Shown one piece after another: positions 33,537 through 43,939 of a stretch of 64,000 nucleotides of DNA. Made by a program: the position numbers and the translations under genes. The notes below the pieces were generated by a model. It was not told the DNA's origin. It saw nothing but the letters and a program-made list of their open reading frames with translations, and did not search any database. The stretch's first letter is position 1, and every line of letters starts with the position of its first letter. Origin of the DNA: Cotesia glomerata (taxonomy: Eukaryota > Arthropoda > Insecta > Hymenoptera > Braconidae); the NCBI RefSeq assembly GCF_020080835.1, contig NC_058163.1, positions 16,941,011 through 17,005,010 of the forward strand. Direction: 5' to 3'.

Positions 33537-34030
33537 CCTGTCCATGCCTGTTCATGTCTATTCATCCCTGTTCATATCTGAAGCGTTAAAAACGCTCAGG
33601 CCTATCCATGCCTGTTCATATCTGTTCATGCTAAGGACCAAATATGCTAAGAAAAAATTTTTGAATACGTTCAACGTATGTACATTTATTTCGATTAATA
33701 AATTTGTAAATTATCAAAAAACGGTATATTTTATTATTCAATAAATAAGTGTATTTTACTTATCATTAAAAACCTACCGTAGGGTAAATTTAATTAACTT
33801 TCTTAGGCATGAACAGGCCTGAAAGTATTTAATGCTTCAAACATAAACAGGCATGAACAGGCCTGAGCGTATTTTCCGCTTCAGACATGGACAGGTATGG
33901 ACAGGCCTGATCAGACATGAACAGGTCTGTTCAGGCATGAACAGACCTGAGCGTATTTGACGCTTCAGACATGAGCAGGCATGAGCAGGCATGATTATGT
34001 CTAACTTCAGGCCTGATCATACATGAACAG
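33537..34030. repeat. Short palindromic word arrays in both orientations
   Basis: 33537-33620 carries CCATGCCTGTTCATGTC words; 33805-34030 carries the inverse, e.g. GGCATGAACAGGCCTGAGCG repeated with CGCTTCAGACATG. The two blocks face each other across 180 AT-rich bases, giving a fold-back arrangement. Confidence 0.65.
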
Positions 34031-34760
34031 TAGGGTGTCCGTTATTTCCCAAGTTGATTTTTTTTTCGCTGCCGCCCCCTGGATTTTTAGTTCTTGACCT
34101 AAAAAAAAAAATCTTACATAAATAAGCTCTTAATTACCAAATTAAACCATGCCCGAATCGAGTTACATTTCCCATTTAAATAACATGGGAATTTGGAACT
34201 TTTTGGAATTAATTTTTTTCCTTAAAAAAAAATGCCACTACGACTATGATCGATGCATATTCTGATGGAAAATTTAATGCTTTACAAAAAAGTTATCTTA
34301 TAATTTTTCGATAAAATCAATCCTTTAAAAGTTATTTGTAGTTTAAGTTGTGTATAAAGTTATTATCATAGTTTTTCAGTCTTGCTATGAAGTTTCATGT
34401 GTTATAGGCATTTATTTCATCTATAAATGTTCCAAAAATTTTATTAAAAAGTGAAGGACTTTTATAATAATTTGTGGAAAATAGGAAGAATGGTTATTCT
34501 AGTAAAAATATAACACTCGTGATTATATATTCATCTATATGTAGTTGCAGCTCTATTATGTCTTGTACACAGAACTTCTAGATGTACGTGTGATCGGTAC
34601 AGAGCTATAGTCAAGAGTGAGTATGTCTAAGCGTAAGAGACTACTCCAGAGGTCTAGCAATTACTTTAAACGTCTAATAGATGGTGCCTCATGTATGAGC
34701 AAAGTAAACTATTTCTGACACTCCCTCCCTTTGCACATATATCTTTTAAATATAATATGA
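34031..34760. other. No gene seen
   Basis: Begins with AGGGTGTCCGTTATTTCCC, which looks like a transposon terminus, but I find no inverse partner in the window. The rest is AT-rich; 34560-34720 is less so and could be an LTR remnant. Confidence 0.35.
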
Positions 34761-35045
34761 AGATTGTAGTCCGTCTGGCCAGGATTTTTCGATAATTTAC
34801 TATTTTTTCCGAAGATCGGTGTTTTTACTAATTAAAGAGTTCTATATTTCAAAGCCATTATCCCTGATCCTAATTGATGTTAGACTAATTTTAAATTTTT
34901 ACATTAAATTTTTATTTATCAAATTCTTTAAATTTTAATTTTTACTTATTATTTATTTTCACCACATTATTGTCGGTATGAGCACTCATACCGTCCTTGG
35001 GTGAATATATCATTCAGTTACCTATTAAGACCCACTGAGTAATTC
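34761..35045. repeat. Left arm of an inverted-repeat element
   Basis: The arm includes ACCGATCTTCGG context, AAAGAGTTCTATATTTCAAA and TGTCGGTATGAGCACTCATA. Its inverse is found at 35404-35559 and continues, after an LTR-type insertion, at 39631-39685. The first 54 bases (34761-34814) are also repeated directly at 35125-35178. Confidence 0.75.
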
Positions 35046-35180
35046 TTGTATATTGACAATTTTTAATGATGTATTTTAGATGTTTTTAAATACGTAGACT
35101 CTAATCTCCTACTTGATTGTATCAAGATTGTAGTCCGTCTGGCCAGGATTTTTCGATAATTTACTATTTTTTCCGAAGAA

Positions 35181-35348
35181 TTACTCAGTGGGTCTTAATA
35201 GGTAACTGAATCATAGTTACGGACAGTGTCTCGGATAGCTTAAGGGTAGAGCAGTTGGCGCGACACCAAAAGATCCAGGTTCGATTCCTGGTCTGAGCAT
35301 TTCCGAGTTATTATTTTTTCGGTGGCCGAAAAAAGTCTCACTGAGTAA
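35181..35348 (+). repeat. tRNA-like short element (family S), copy 2
   Basis: Bounded by the inverted words TTACTCAGTG (35181) and CACTGAGTAA (35348). Inside are an A box-like TAGCTTAAGGGTAGAGC and a B box GGTTCGATTCC. The arrangement of the flanking GTGGGTCTTAATAGGTAACTG matches 31750-31890. The inverted ends suggest a MITE that has a tRNA-like body, or a SINE with fortuitous ends. Confidence 0.6.
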
Positions 35349-35403
35349 AGAATATTACATCTTTGATTAATCTTAAATTAAAATAAAGATTTTTAATTTT
35401 TAT

Positions 35404-35559
35404 ATATATTAACCCAAGGACGGTATGAGTGCTCATACCGACAATAATGTGGTGAAAATAAATAATAAGTAAAAATTAAAATTTAAAAAATTTAATAAAT
35501 AAAAATTTAATGTAAAAATTTAAAATTAGTCTAACATCAATTTGGATCGGGGATAATTG
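35404..35559. repeat. Right arm of the inverted-repeat element, first part
   Basis: Inverse of the left arm at 34840-35010, e.g. CCAAGGACGGTATGAGTGC. It is interrupted at 35560 by a TGTTACG...CGTAACA element and resumes at 39631. Confidence 0.8.
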
Positions 35560-36736
35560 TGTTACGTCCCAAACGATGAACGTAAATTATTAATATTTAT
35601 TTTGGTCCTGGTATTTTTCAACCATTAGACCGGGAACCCAGAAATATTGTGAAAGGATATTGGTATTTTCTTTTTAAATAAATTAACTCACTGCAAATTT
35701 AAGAGTTATACAATATATTGAAATTAATTAAAAGTTACAAAAGATAAATGTTTACAAAATTCTATTGTTTCAGGTTTATATTAATAATCAAAGTTTTACA
35801 CATGTGAAACTACAATAAGTTTAAACACATACCTTTATTGTTGCGTCGACACACGTGGGTTTTCGGTCAATTAATATTTTTATCATTTAACGCGGTTAAT
35901 TATTTATTTAATTTTATGTGAAGATAAGTAGGAAGATGTTAAAATATTATTACGATTTTACTTTAAAATAACAAATGAAAACTTATTCATTAACACTGAG
36001 TTTAATTTAAAATAAACTATTCAGCTGCGTGAGAGTAGCCACGGTCATTAGCTAATTGGGCGATCCGCACAGTTCAGGGTCAGGATGATGAGAGGGAGAG
36101 TTCATACGAAGTTCTCTTGGGACTCGAATTTTTGGGCGTTTCCAAATTACTAATTGGGGGAAAACAGTATCCAATTACCTGTCTATTTCCCTTAGTTTCT
36201 ACCCTCTCTTCCGATTTTTCCAAGATGTTCGCTTGAACTCCCTTCCTTGGGCTCAGAGGGCATGATGTGTCTCTCTTTCTCTCTCTCTCTCTCTCCGTAA
36301 GTACATAAACACGCTTAATTTTTCGCTCTGTCTTTGGAATATTTTTCTGCTGTAAATTGCCCCCGGGCATTTTTTGTTTCAGAAATATTGCAAGCAACAA
36401 ATTGCAATCTGCAGATTGACATATAAATTTTCCTTATTTGTTCGTTGTGGATTGCAAAATAATTAAATATAAATTGCTCATCATTGAAGAGGTTAAGTTG
36501 ACAGTGGTTTTAGTGTGCAGTGGGCTGTTAGCCAAATTAGCGTCAGTTGATGTCAACTCTCACTTGAGGTTTACCAGGTTCGATAGATATCATCCATTCG
36601 ATTACTGCTCTGTTGATAAATTGTTATCAAATTGACTCTCGGCATCAAATTACTATAGTTCAAGAACTTATAAAAGATCTACAGTGTGTTCTGAGCATCA
36701 AATTGTTACGGCCTGAGAATTTACAAAGTACCAACA

Positions 36737-38026
36737 GTGTGTGTATTGAGAAGTAATTTTACTTCCAATCTTCTGGTTACGCCATTGGTGCCTGACACAT
36801 GTGTTAAATGCAAGAGACCTGTTAAATCATCTGTTATTTGTAACACTTGTCAACAGCATTTTCATCCTGGTTGTGCACGAGATTATGTAAAAAACAGGCC
36901 GCTCACTGATTGTTGCAGAAAACAATTTAACTATCTCCTGGGAAATTTAGATGCAAAAACGAGACTTGCTTCGATAAAATCTACTAGCTCTAACACCTCC
37001 TCAGTTTCTAGTTTCAAGTCTGCCAGCTCTTCACCTCTTGATCATACATTTAAAGCTCGTGGATCTACCTCACTTGTTCGCTTATCCACAGCTCGTGTAT
37101 CAACCTCATTAAAATCACCCGTCACACCAAATACACCGATATCTCTTGGTCCAGACTCAGTGTTTCATTCATCTATTCCATCACCAGAAATGTTGCAGCT
37201 ACCTTCAGACTGGTTTGAAAAGTCACTTGATGATAAGATGACAACTATGATGGAACAGTTCCTATCATCGAACATGTCAGTGAATAAGAAACTTGAAGAT
37301 CTTAGTACGCAAATTACTGATCTCAAAAATTCACAAGCTGCTACTGTGGCTGACCTTTCGGAAGTTAAGATTAGTGTAAAAACAAATGCTGAGTCAATTT
37401 TGGAGTTGAACTCGGAAATTAAAAAATTAAAAGAAGATTATAAATCTAATATGAATACAATGCATAATAATCTAGCAGATCTGAACAAGATAGTCAATCT
37501 TGAAAACAGAGAAACTTCGTCTACTTCATCTCTATCAGGAAGTACAACTGAGTTGGTAATTGCAGGTATTCCCAATTCGGTGGCTGATAATTTATCGCCT
37601 TCTGAAATTCAGTCTGCTGATTTAAATGCCCTAGAGTTGCCGCATCTGATCAGTGACGTTTTGAGCGTTCGCGAATTTCAAAATAAAAGTAGACCGAGAC
37701 AAGATAAGGTTAATCATTCTTATCTTGTTGATTTGAAGTCTTCTCGAGTGCGTGATTTCATTATAAGTTCGAAACGCAAGTCAAAAAATCTTTTAGCTAA
37801 AATTGTGTTTCCGGACTATGTTGATCAAAACTTCAAAGGTGCTATATACGTCAATGAATTTTTACTGCCTGAGATATATAAACTGCTTTTACAAACTAAA
37901 GAAAAGGCTAAATTAAAAAAGTTCAAGTATGTTTGGGTGACAAGCGGACAGATTTTTGTGAAGAGAGATAACGGCTCTGAAATTCTTAAAATAAATTGTG
38001 TTTCTGATCTTGCTAAACTTGATTAA
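36737..38026 (+). CDS. LINE ORF1 protein with PHD-like zinc finger and coiled coil
   Basis: Open frame of 429 codons. A Cys/His cluster CVKCKRP...CNTCQQHFHPGC, about residues 22-46, resembles the PHD/zinc finger of CR1-group ORF1 proteins. A Ser/Thr-rich linker (about 75-155) and a helical heptad stretch (about 165-255, e.g. KKLEDLSTQITDLKNSQ) follow, then an RRM-like C-terminal part with IYVNEFLLPEIYKLLLQTK and KFKYVWVTSGQIFVKRD. Such proteins bind element RNA. No ATG precedes the zinc finger in this frame; the frame opens at GTG 36737, so the natural start has probably been lost or altered. Stop at 38026. Confidence 0.7.
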   Translation: MCVLRSNFTSNLLVTPLVPDTCVKCKRPVKSSVICNTCQQHFHPGCARDYVKNRPLTDCCRKQFNYLLGNLDAKTRLASIKSTSSNTSSVSSFKSASSSPLDHTFKARGSTSLVRLSTARVSTSLKSPVTPNTPISLGPDSVFHSSIPSPEMLQLPSDWFEKSLDDKMTTMMEQFLSSNMSVNKKLEDLSTQITDLKNSQAATVADLSEVKISVKTNAESILELNSEIKKLKEDYKSNMNTMHNNLADLNKIVNLENRETSSTSSLSGSTTELVIAGIPNSVADNLSPSEIQSADLNALELPHLISDVLSVREFQNKSRPRQDKVNHSYLVDLKSSRVRDFIISSKRKSKNLLAKIVFPDYVDQNFKGAIYVNEFLLPEIYKLLLQTKEKAKLKKFKYVWVTSGQIFVKRDNGSEILKINCVSDLAKLD

Positions 38027-38074
38027 CGTTTGATTTAACTTATCCAAGATAAGTAGAAACTTATCTTGGAACTA

Positions 38075-38650
38075 TCACATTACTCAAACAATCAGTAAAG
38101 TGAATTCAGCTCTGCATTGTCTCAAAGTTAGAAAAAACATCTTCTCAACTCCTATCAGAAAATTATTAGTATCTGCAACCATCCTTCCGCTCATTGATTA
38201 TTGTACTGTTGCATTGATAGATTCATCATTTGACAGCAATTTAAAACTTCAGCGTGCAATGAACTGCTCAATAAAATTTATCTTTGATCTCAAGAAAGAT
38301 GAGCATATTACACTTTATTGACGAAAGCTGGGATGGCTATCGGTGAAGTATCGACGAATGTATTACATGAGTTGTTACTTTTACAAGCTACTTCAAGTTG
38401 GGAAACCCAATTACTTATGAGACCTGTTCACAGAAGACATTGATACCAGACGCTCCAATAGGTTAGCAGCTAAAAAACATTCTTTTTTCAAATTACCTCA
38501 TTTTGCTACTACCTATATGGAGCATTCATTCATTTATGGTAACTGTGATACGCCTGTGGGAAGAACTACCTGAGGAAATTGTAAATTCGAGTAGCATTGA
38601 AGTCTTCAAAAATAAAGTTTTTGACTATTTGCTAAATTTAGACAGTTGAT
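38075..38650 (+). pseudogene. LINE ORF2 reverse transcriptase C-terminal remnant
   Basis: Reads QTISKVNSALHCLKVRKNIF, then RKLLVSATILPLIDYC and LQRAMNCSIKFIFDLKKDEH to a stop at 38319-38321. With frame changes it continues KLGWLSVKYRRMYYM and NRLAAKKHSFFKLPHF. This is the post-palm end of CR1-type ORF2. The endonuclease and catalytic palm are missing. It lies about 50 bases after ORF1, so an internal deletion removed most of ORF2. Confidence 0.75.
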
Positions 38651-38949
38651 AAATTGAACAATTGATAGATTAAATTTGTTGATTATAGTACTTTTTATAC
38701 TAATTAAAGGATTTAAATTGAGACAATAGTCGAATCAGTTTAAAAAAGTTTAAAATGTTTAAAAGTTTTTGAAAGAAAGTAAATTTAAAATATTATTTTT
38801 GCAATATTATTCTAAAATTTAGGTTAAGAATTATGTACTTACATTTACATTTAATATTATTAACTTCTAAGATGAAAATATTTTGTATTTAAATTGCCAT
38901 TTGGCCTGTGCCTTGGCATAAATAAATTTATCAATCAATCAATCAATCT

Positions 38950-39630
38950 CTTACTTATAGGCTAATATATAACTATGTATTGGTGTACGTGTAGGCACAT
39001 TTACATGCACACAAATACATAGTTTTTATTTAACTAAGTCTTATATTTTATTAATAACTATTACTAATAATATTCATTTCTTATAATTATTTATTCTTTC
39101 ATAATTATTTACGTAATTGTTGTTGATTTTTCTTTTTTTTTATATTATTAAATTTTTAAATAATTATTTAAATATTTTCTATTGTTTTAGTTGTTAATTC
39201 CCCTTTTTTAGTAATTATTTAAATACTTCCTATTTATATTAATGTTGGTTATTAAATTTGTTGTTAACTTTTATTATTAAATTTTTAGTTCTTTAAAATT
39301 ATTTTATCTTAAAAGTTTTAAATTTATTTTCTATTAGATTTAATCCTATTTAAACGTTTAAAAATTTCTAAAGTTCTTTTCTAAAATGCTGTCAATACAG
39401 AGGGCAATAAAACTCCCATTTACTTGTGTACTTAGGATTTTAATCTTCAAAGAACTTAAGTCTGCCTAATGACGGGAAATTTTTCGGCGAGACCGGACGA
39501 GACACTTAATGCGTTTCTCATTATCAGTGTCTGCTGTAAATTTTATTTCTTTTAAAAATATATTTTAAAAGAATAAAATTATATTATTCAGACAAATAAA
39601 ATAATGTTAAAATAAGACCACGACGTAACA
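38950..39630. other. Remainder of the LTR-type element, no gene
   Basis: AT-rich; 39400-39540 is less so and contains GAGACCGGACGAGACAC. No ORF. Ends GACGTAACA. Confidence 0.4.
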
Positions 39631-39685
39631 ATGGCTTTGAAATATAGAACTCTTTAATTAGTAAAAACACCGATCTTCGGAAAAA
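39631..39685. repeat. Right arm of the inverted-repeat element, second part
   Basis: Inverse of 34790-34845, covering GGCTTTGAAATATAGAACTC and ACACCGATCTTCGG. The match stops at about 39685, where the copia element begins. Confidence 0.8.
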
Positions 39686-40045
39686 ATAGTAAAATATAAT
39701 GAATAACATATAATTTCAAAATTACATCTAAAATCGATTAACGATCATGATCACATCTAATATTAAATATTAATAAAAAAAAAAAAAAATAAAGTATTTA
39801 TCAGAAGTTCCAATTAAGAACATGGTCCCTGAACTCCTTTGTTTTTCTCCGCTGCGCACTCTGCTAAGACTGAATATTTATTTCTGTAAAATATCAATCA
39901 GTTACATGATTTAACTTATTATTTTAAATCTTCTATATAACATCTATATTTAACTTCTAAACTCAACATCCATATTTAACATCTAAATTCAACATCTATG
40001 TTTAACATCTAAATTCAACATCTATATCATCTAAAATTTTATCAT

Positions 40046-41692
40046 CTAAATATTCATCATTTTATTTCTGAGTTTGAGATGTGATGTAGAGGGTAAAGGT
40101 TTAGTCATAATATCCGCAATATTTTCTTTAGTGGATATCCATTTGACTTTTATTTTGCCCGCTAAGACACATGATTTAACAAAATCACCATGAGTTTCAG
40201 CCATTTGAGATTTCTTGCCTGTTCTTTCTCTTTCAGCCAGGTTGGATTTGATAAGCTCAACGTCATCATCAAAATCTTTCAATTTGTGACCTCCCTCCAT
40301 TTGAGTACAGTCACAGGCTGATTTATTATCACATCTAATAGTGACTGGATACATAGTTTTACCTATTATATCTCTTGTCGCTTTATCGAAGGAAATTATT
40401 TCCTTACAAGATTCGCTCATGGCAAGATATTCTGCGTGACAAGTTGATGTAGCAGGAGAGGACTTTTTGTGGCTTCTCCAAGCTACTGTATCACCGTACA
40501 CTTGGATGATGTAGCCACTTGTCGAAGTCGAATTTTCACGATCTCTGAAGCTAGTGTCAGTCATAGCTTCCATAATTTCGGTTTTACCTCTATAGTACAA
40601 ACCCAAATCAGTTGTTCCTCTAAGATATCTGAAAATTCTTTTGACTTCAGTCCAATCTCCTTTGGTTGGATTATTCTGTCTTCTAGGCAATAAATTTACA
40701 GCATATGCTATATCTGGTCTGGTTGCACCAGCAAGATACAACAGACTCCCTATAGCCTCTCTATAAGGTGCATTAGTTGGAACATTGGAATCATCTAATT
40801 TTCCTATGTTTTTATTGTTTCTGTTTTTGACTTGTCTAGTTATCATGGGTGTGTCTTGAGCATTACATTCTTTCAGATCAAAACGTTCTAAGATCTTTTC
40901 AGTGTACTCAGGCTGTGTAATAGACATTTCACGTTTACTTCTATCACGGTGAATTTTCATTCCAAGAAAATTCTTCGGTTCTCCCAAAATTTTCATTTCG
41001 AAAACATAACTGAAATGATTTATAATTTCATCTAATTTTTCAGGTACATTGCTAGCTGCAATCATATCATCTACATATAATATTACAATAGCAATTTTTC
41101 CATCTTTTCTCCAGGTAAACAAGCATGACTCATTTAGATCATTCTCCAAACCTAGCTTCAGTGCTTCTTCAGTGAACTCTTTGTTCCATCTCTTAGAACT
41201 GATCCTCAATCCATAAAGAGATTTTTCAAGCTTCCAGACCATCTTTCCTCTGATTTCATCACTGCAACCATATCCTTCTGGAATCTCCATAAAAAAGGCT
41301 TTTTCTAGAGTCTCATACAGAAAGGCAGTTTTTACATCCATTTGTCTTGCGTCTAAATCAAGTTTATCTATGATTGCTAGTGCTAATCGGATTACTGGAA
41401 GTCTTGAGACTGGATCATAAGTTTCTTTCAACTCATACTCGTTTACATCTAGAAAACCTCTTACAACCACTCTAGCTTTATAGATGGTTTCTCCAGTTTT
41501 GCCAATTTTGGTTTTAAAAATCCATCTAGAGTTCACTACATTAACATCTACAGGTCTTTTTACTAGTTTGTAGACTTTATTATCATCTATTGATTTTAAT
41601 CCTTCTTTAACTGCTTTTAGCCAATCAACATAGTCTTCCCGCAGTAAACACTCTTTGTAATTACTGGGATCCTTGTTGATAGAAGAAAGCAT
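40046..41692 (-). pseudogene. Copia reverse transcriptase and RNase H part
   Basis: Open for 548 codons. The RVT_2 domain shows SRWIFKTKIG, YKARVVVRGF, DARQMDVKTAFLYETL and the catalytic LYVDDMIAAS. The RNase H part shows MTDTSFRDRENSTSTSGYI and CHAEYLAMSESCKEI, ending in WISTKENIADIMTKPL. Normally D rather than T begins the RNase H motif (AD-DWAG type), so one acidic residue may be lost in MTDTSF. This is the least damaged part of the element but has no intact Gag-Pol frame upstream. Confidence 0.85.
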
Positions 41693-41846
41693 AGCATGTA
41701 TAAAATCTTCTTCATCTACAATCGTGAACTTTTTTATTGTTTTGGCATAAACGAAGTTATCATCTATCTTGGGTTATGGTTTTCTTTTTGAAGCTCTCAA
41801 CTTCTTAAATTTGGTATCAGTTGATACATTTTCATCTAATTTACGC

Positions 41847-42522
41847 TAGGGATGGAAAAAGCGCGCAAAAAATCGATTTTTGACTTTGGAATCGACTTCA
41901 TGTTTTTCGATTCTTGAAGTCGATTAATCATCTCTGATAGTCGACTTTTGTGACTTGAGTCGACTTTTTATAAATTTAGTAATTCTTGCATAAATTGTTA
42001 GATATATTTCTATTTTATTAAATTATGATCGTACAAACATACTTTTTGAGTTTTTAACATGTTATAGAAAATATTTTATGATCAAATTGCATACAGTTTG
42101 ACATTGAATAATAAAATTGCATTTTTAACTAAAAAAATAAAATCAAATAATTAAGAAAACCACATTTCTTCATCGATCGATCGTAAGAATATAAACTCAT
42201 TTAAATGCTGAGGTCATAACCGACTTCTCAACTGGATTGCAATTAGACCTGCATGTGAAAATAACCGTTCGCAGGGTACAGAAGTTGCAACTATTGGCAA
42301 GTACTTTTTAGCTACACTCCATAGATAAGGAAAAATCTATATCACATAGATCGCACTTAATTTTACTTTCGTTGTTAATTTTTAAAAGTCTGTAAGAAAG
42401 TCGAAAAAAAATCATCGAGTAAAAGTCGATTCAAGAGAGGCTCAACTCGATTCTGAAAAGTCGATTATTTTCAGATAAAAGTCGATTTTTGACTAAAGTC
42501 AGAGTCGACTTTCCTATCCCTA
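41847..42522 (-). mobile_element. hAT-type non-autonomous element with 8-bp target duplication
   Basis: Ends TAGGGATGGAAAA and, inverted, TAGGGATAGGAAA. The 8-base ATTTACGC is present on both sides (41839-41846 and 42523-42530), the length typical of hAT. About 42185-42330 still translates on the minus strand as AKKYLPIVATSVPCERLFS and AGLIAIQLRSRL then LNEFIFL, the hAT dimerisation domain, with one stop. The remainder is filled with GTCGATT/AAGTCGA words. Confidence 0.88.
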
Positions 42523-42530
42523 ATTTACGC

Positions 42531-43740
42531 TTTTTAGATTTATCTGAATTAACTAGTTTATCTTTGGAGTTTTTTTATTACAGGAATATTTGCATCAGAA
42601 AATTCAGAATCTATTTTCCCATCAATTGAATTATCGTCTACTTCTACATATTTTTGTTTTTTAATTGTTGGAGAATCTTCAACTTCTAAATCTTTTATTT
42701 TGTAAATATCCTTATAAACTAGTTTTTCATTAAATCTGACATATCTTGAATTTAAGAATTTTCCAGAGGTCGGCTCCCACAATACATAACCAGTACGTGA
42801 GTAACCTACCAGTATGGATCTTATTGCTCTTTCAGAAAGTTTATTTTCTGATATTGGAAGTTTAATATAAGCTAAACATCCAAACCTTCTAATTTTATTC
42901 ATATGTGTGCTAATCTTTGCATTGAATTTATTTAATGGTGATACAAAACTATTGGTTTTGTGAGGTGTTCAATTGTACATATTAACAGCTGTTTTAGCTG
43001 CCAATATCCACATCGATTTAGGCAGGCCAGAGTCAAACAATAACGCTCTAATTTTCTGTTGTATTGTTTTATTAAATCTCCCGGCTGTACCATTTAACTC
43101 TGGAGTATACGGTGGTGCATAATCTGATTCTATTTTTTCTTTATGCATAACATCTACAAAATCACCTCCCGTAAACTCCCTAGCATTATCAGTTCTGATA
43201 TAGCACACTTTTTCATTTTTACCTAATAAATTTCTAGTTGTATTTATGAAGCTTTCTAAACAATTAGCAGCTTCATTTTTATTTTTAATAAAATAAATTT
43301 TTGCAAATCTAAAAAAATCATCTAAAAACACAATAATGTATTTGTAAGCACCTGGGAACAAATTTACTTTAAATTGTCCCATAGTGTCCACATGAATTAT
43401 GTGTAACGGTCTATCTGCTATTAATCTAGATTCTTCAAAAGGTAATTTTTCCATCTTAGCTATAATACAGGTTTCACAATCTACAATATTTTCTTTAAAA
43501 TTTACATTACACAACGACTGCTCAGATTTTTTAAGTTCTTTTAGATAATTCATCTTGGATGACCTAGTCTTATGTGCCATAACATACCTTGATCTATTTT
43601 TATTATTTTCAATTGTTGTATATTATTTTCAGCACTTTTAATATTATTAAATTCTTCTACAGCATCAGCTGAATTAAAATCTAAAACTCTCCTTCCCAAG
43701 CTCAGATGATGTTGATTTTTGAGAGAAAACATCTAAATCT
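42531..43740 (-). pseudogene. Copia integrase region, catalytic Glu replaced
   Basis: Frames 43732-43550, 43580-42969 and 42902-42558 form one integrase. GAG_pre-integrase motif: MLWHIRLGHPR, with CETCIIAKMEKLPF as zinc half. Catalytic core: HVDTMG (first Asp), RTDNAREF (second Asp), then PELNGTAGRFNKTIQ, where the family normally has NG-AER; the active-site Glu is Gly. A linker with SILVGYSRTGYVLWEP follows. Several frame changes and the Glu loss mean no integrase can be made. Confidence 0.8.
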
Positions 43741-43939
43741 CTCTCCATCTTTTGCAAATTTAAATCAACAGGTACCGTTTGAGATTGTTCGGAAAATTCA
43801 TTTGGAGAAATAATTTCAACAGTACAAGAGTACGTTGTGTAATCTGGCCTATTAACCTCCTCAGCATATTTCACCTCGACGGTAACAAGCCAGTTAGGTT
43901 TAACATACTTTCCTGTTAAACATGTTTCACCTGTTTCTT

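Larger units (their letters stand above)
36430..38948 (+). mobile_element. CR1-like LINE, internally deleted, (AATC)n tail
   Basis: ORF1 is complete or nearly so, but only the last part of ORF2 follows it directly (38075-38650). The 3' end is TTGGCATAAATAAATTTATC followed by AATC repeats to 38948, the microsatellite tail typical of CR1/L2-type LINEs. The 5' limit is uncertain. The copy could have been trans-mobilised or deleted after insertion. Confidence 0.65.
35560..39630. mobile_element. LTR-type insertion (TGTTACGTC...GACGTAACA) holding a LINE
   Basis: TGTTACGTC at 35560 and its exact inverse ending at 39630 interrupt the right arm of the surrounding inverted-repeat element. The unoccupied sequence is preserved in the left arm and reads GGATAATGGCTTTG, giving a 4-base duplication ATTG/ATGG with one mismatch. 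I see no pair of long direct repeats within it, so a solo LTR with a LINE inserted in it is the best reading. A (CT)n run is at 36268-36297. Confidence 0.6.
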
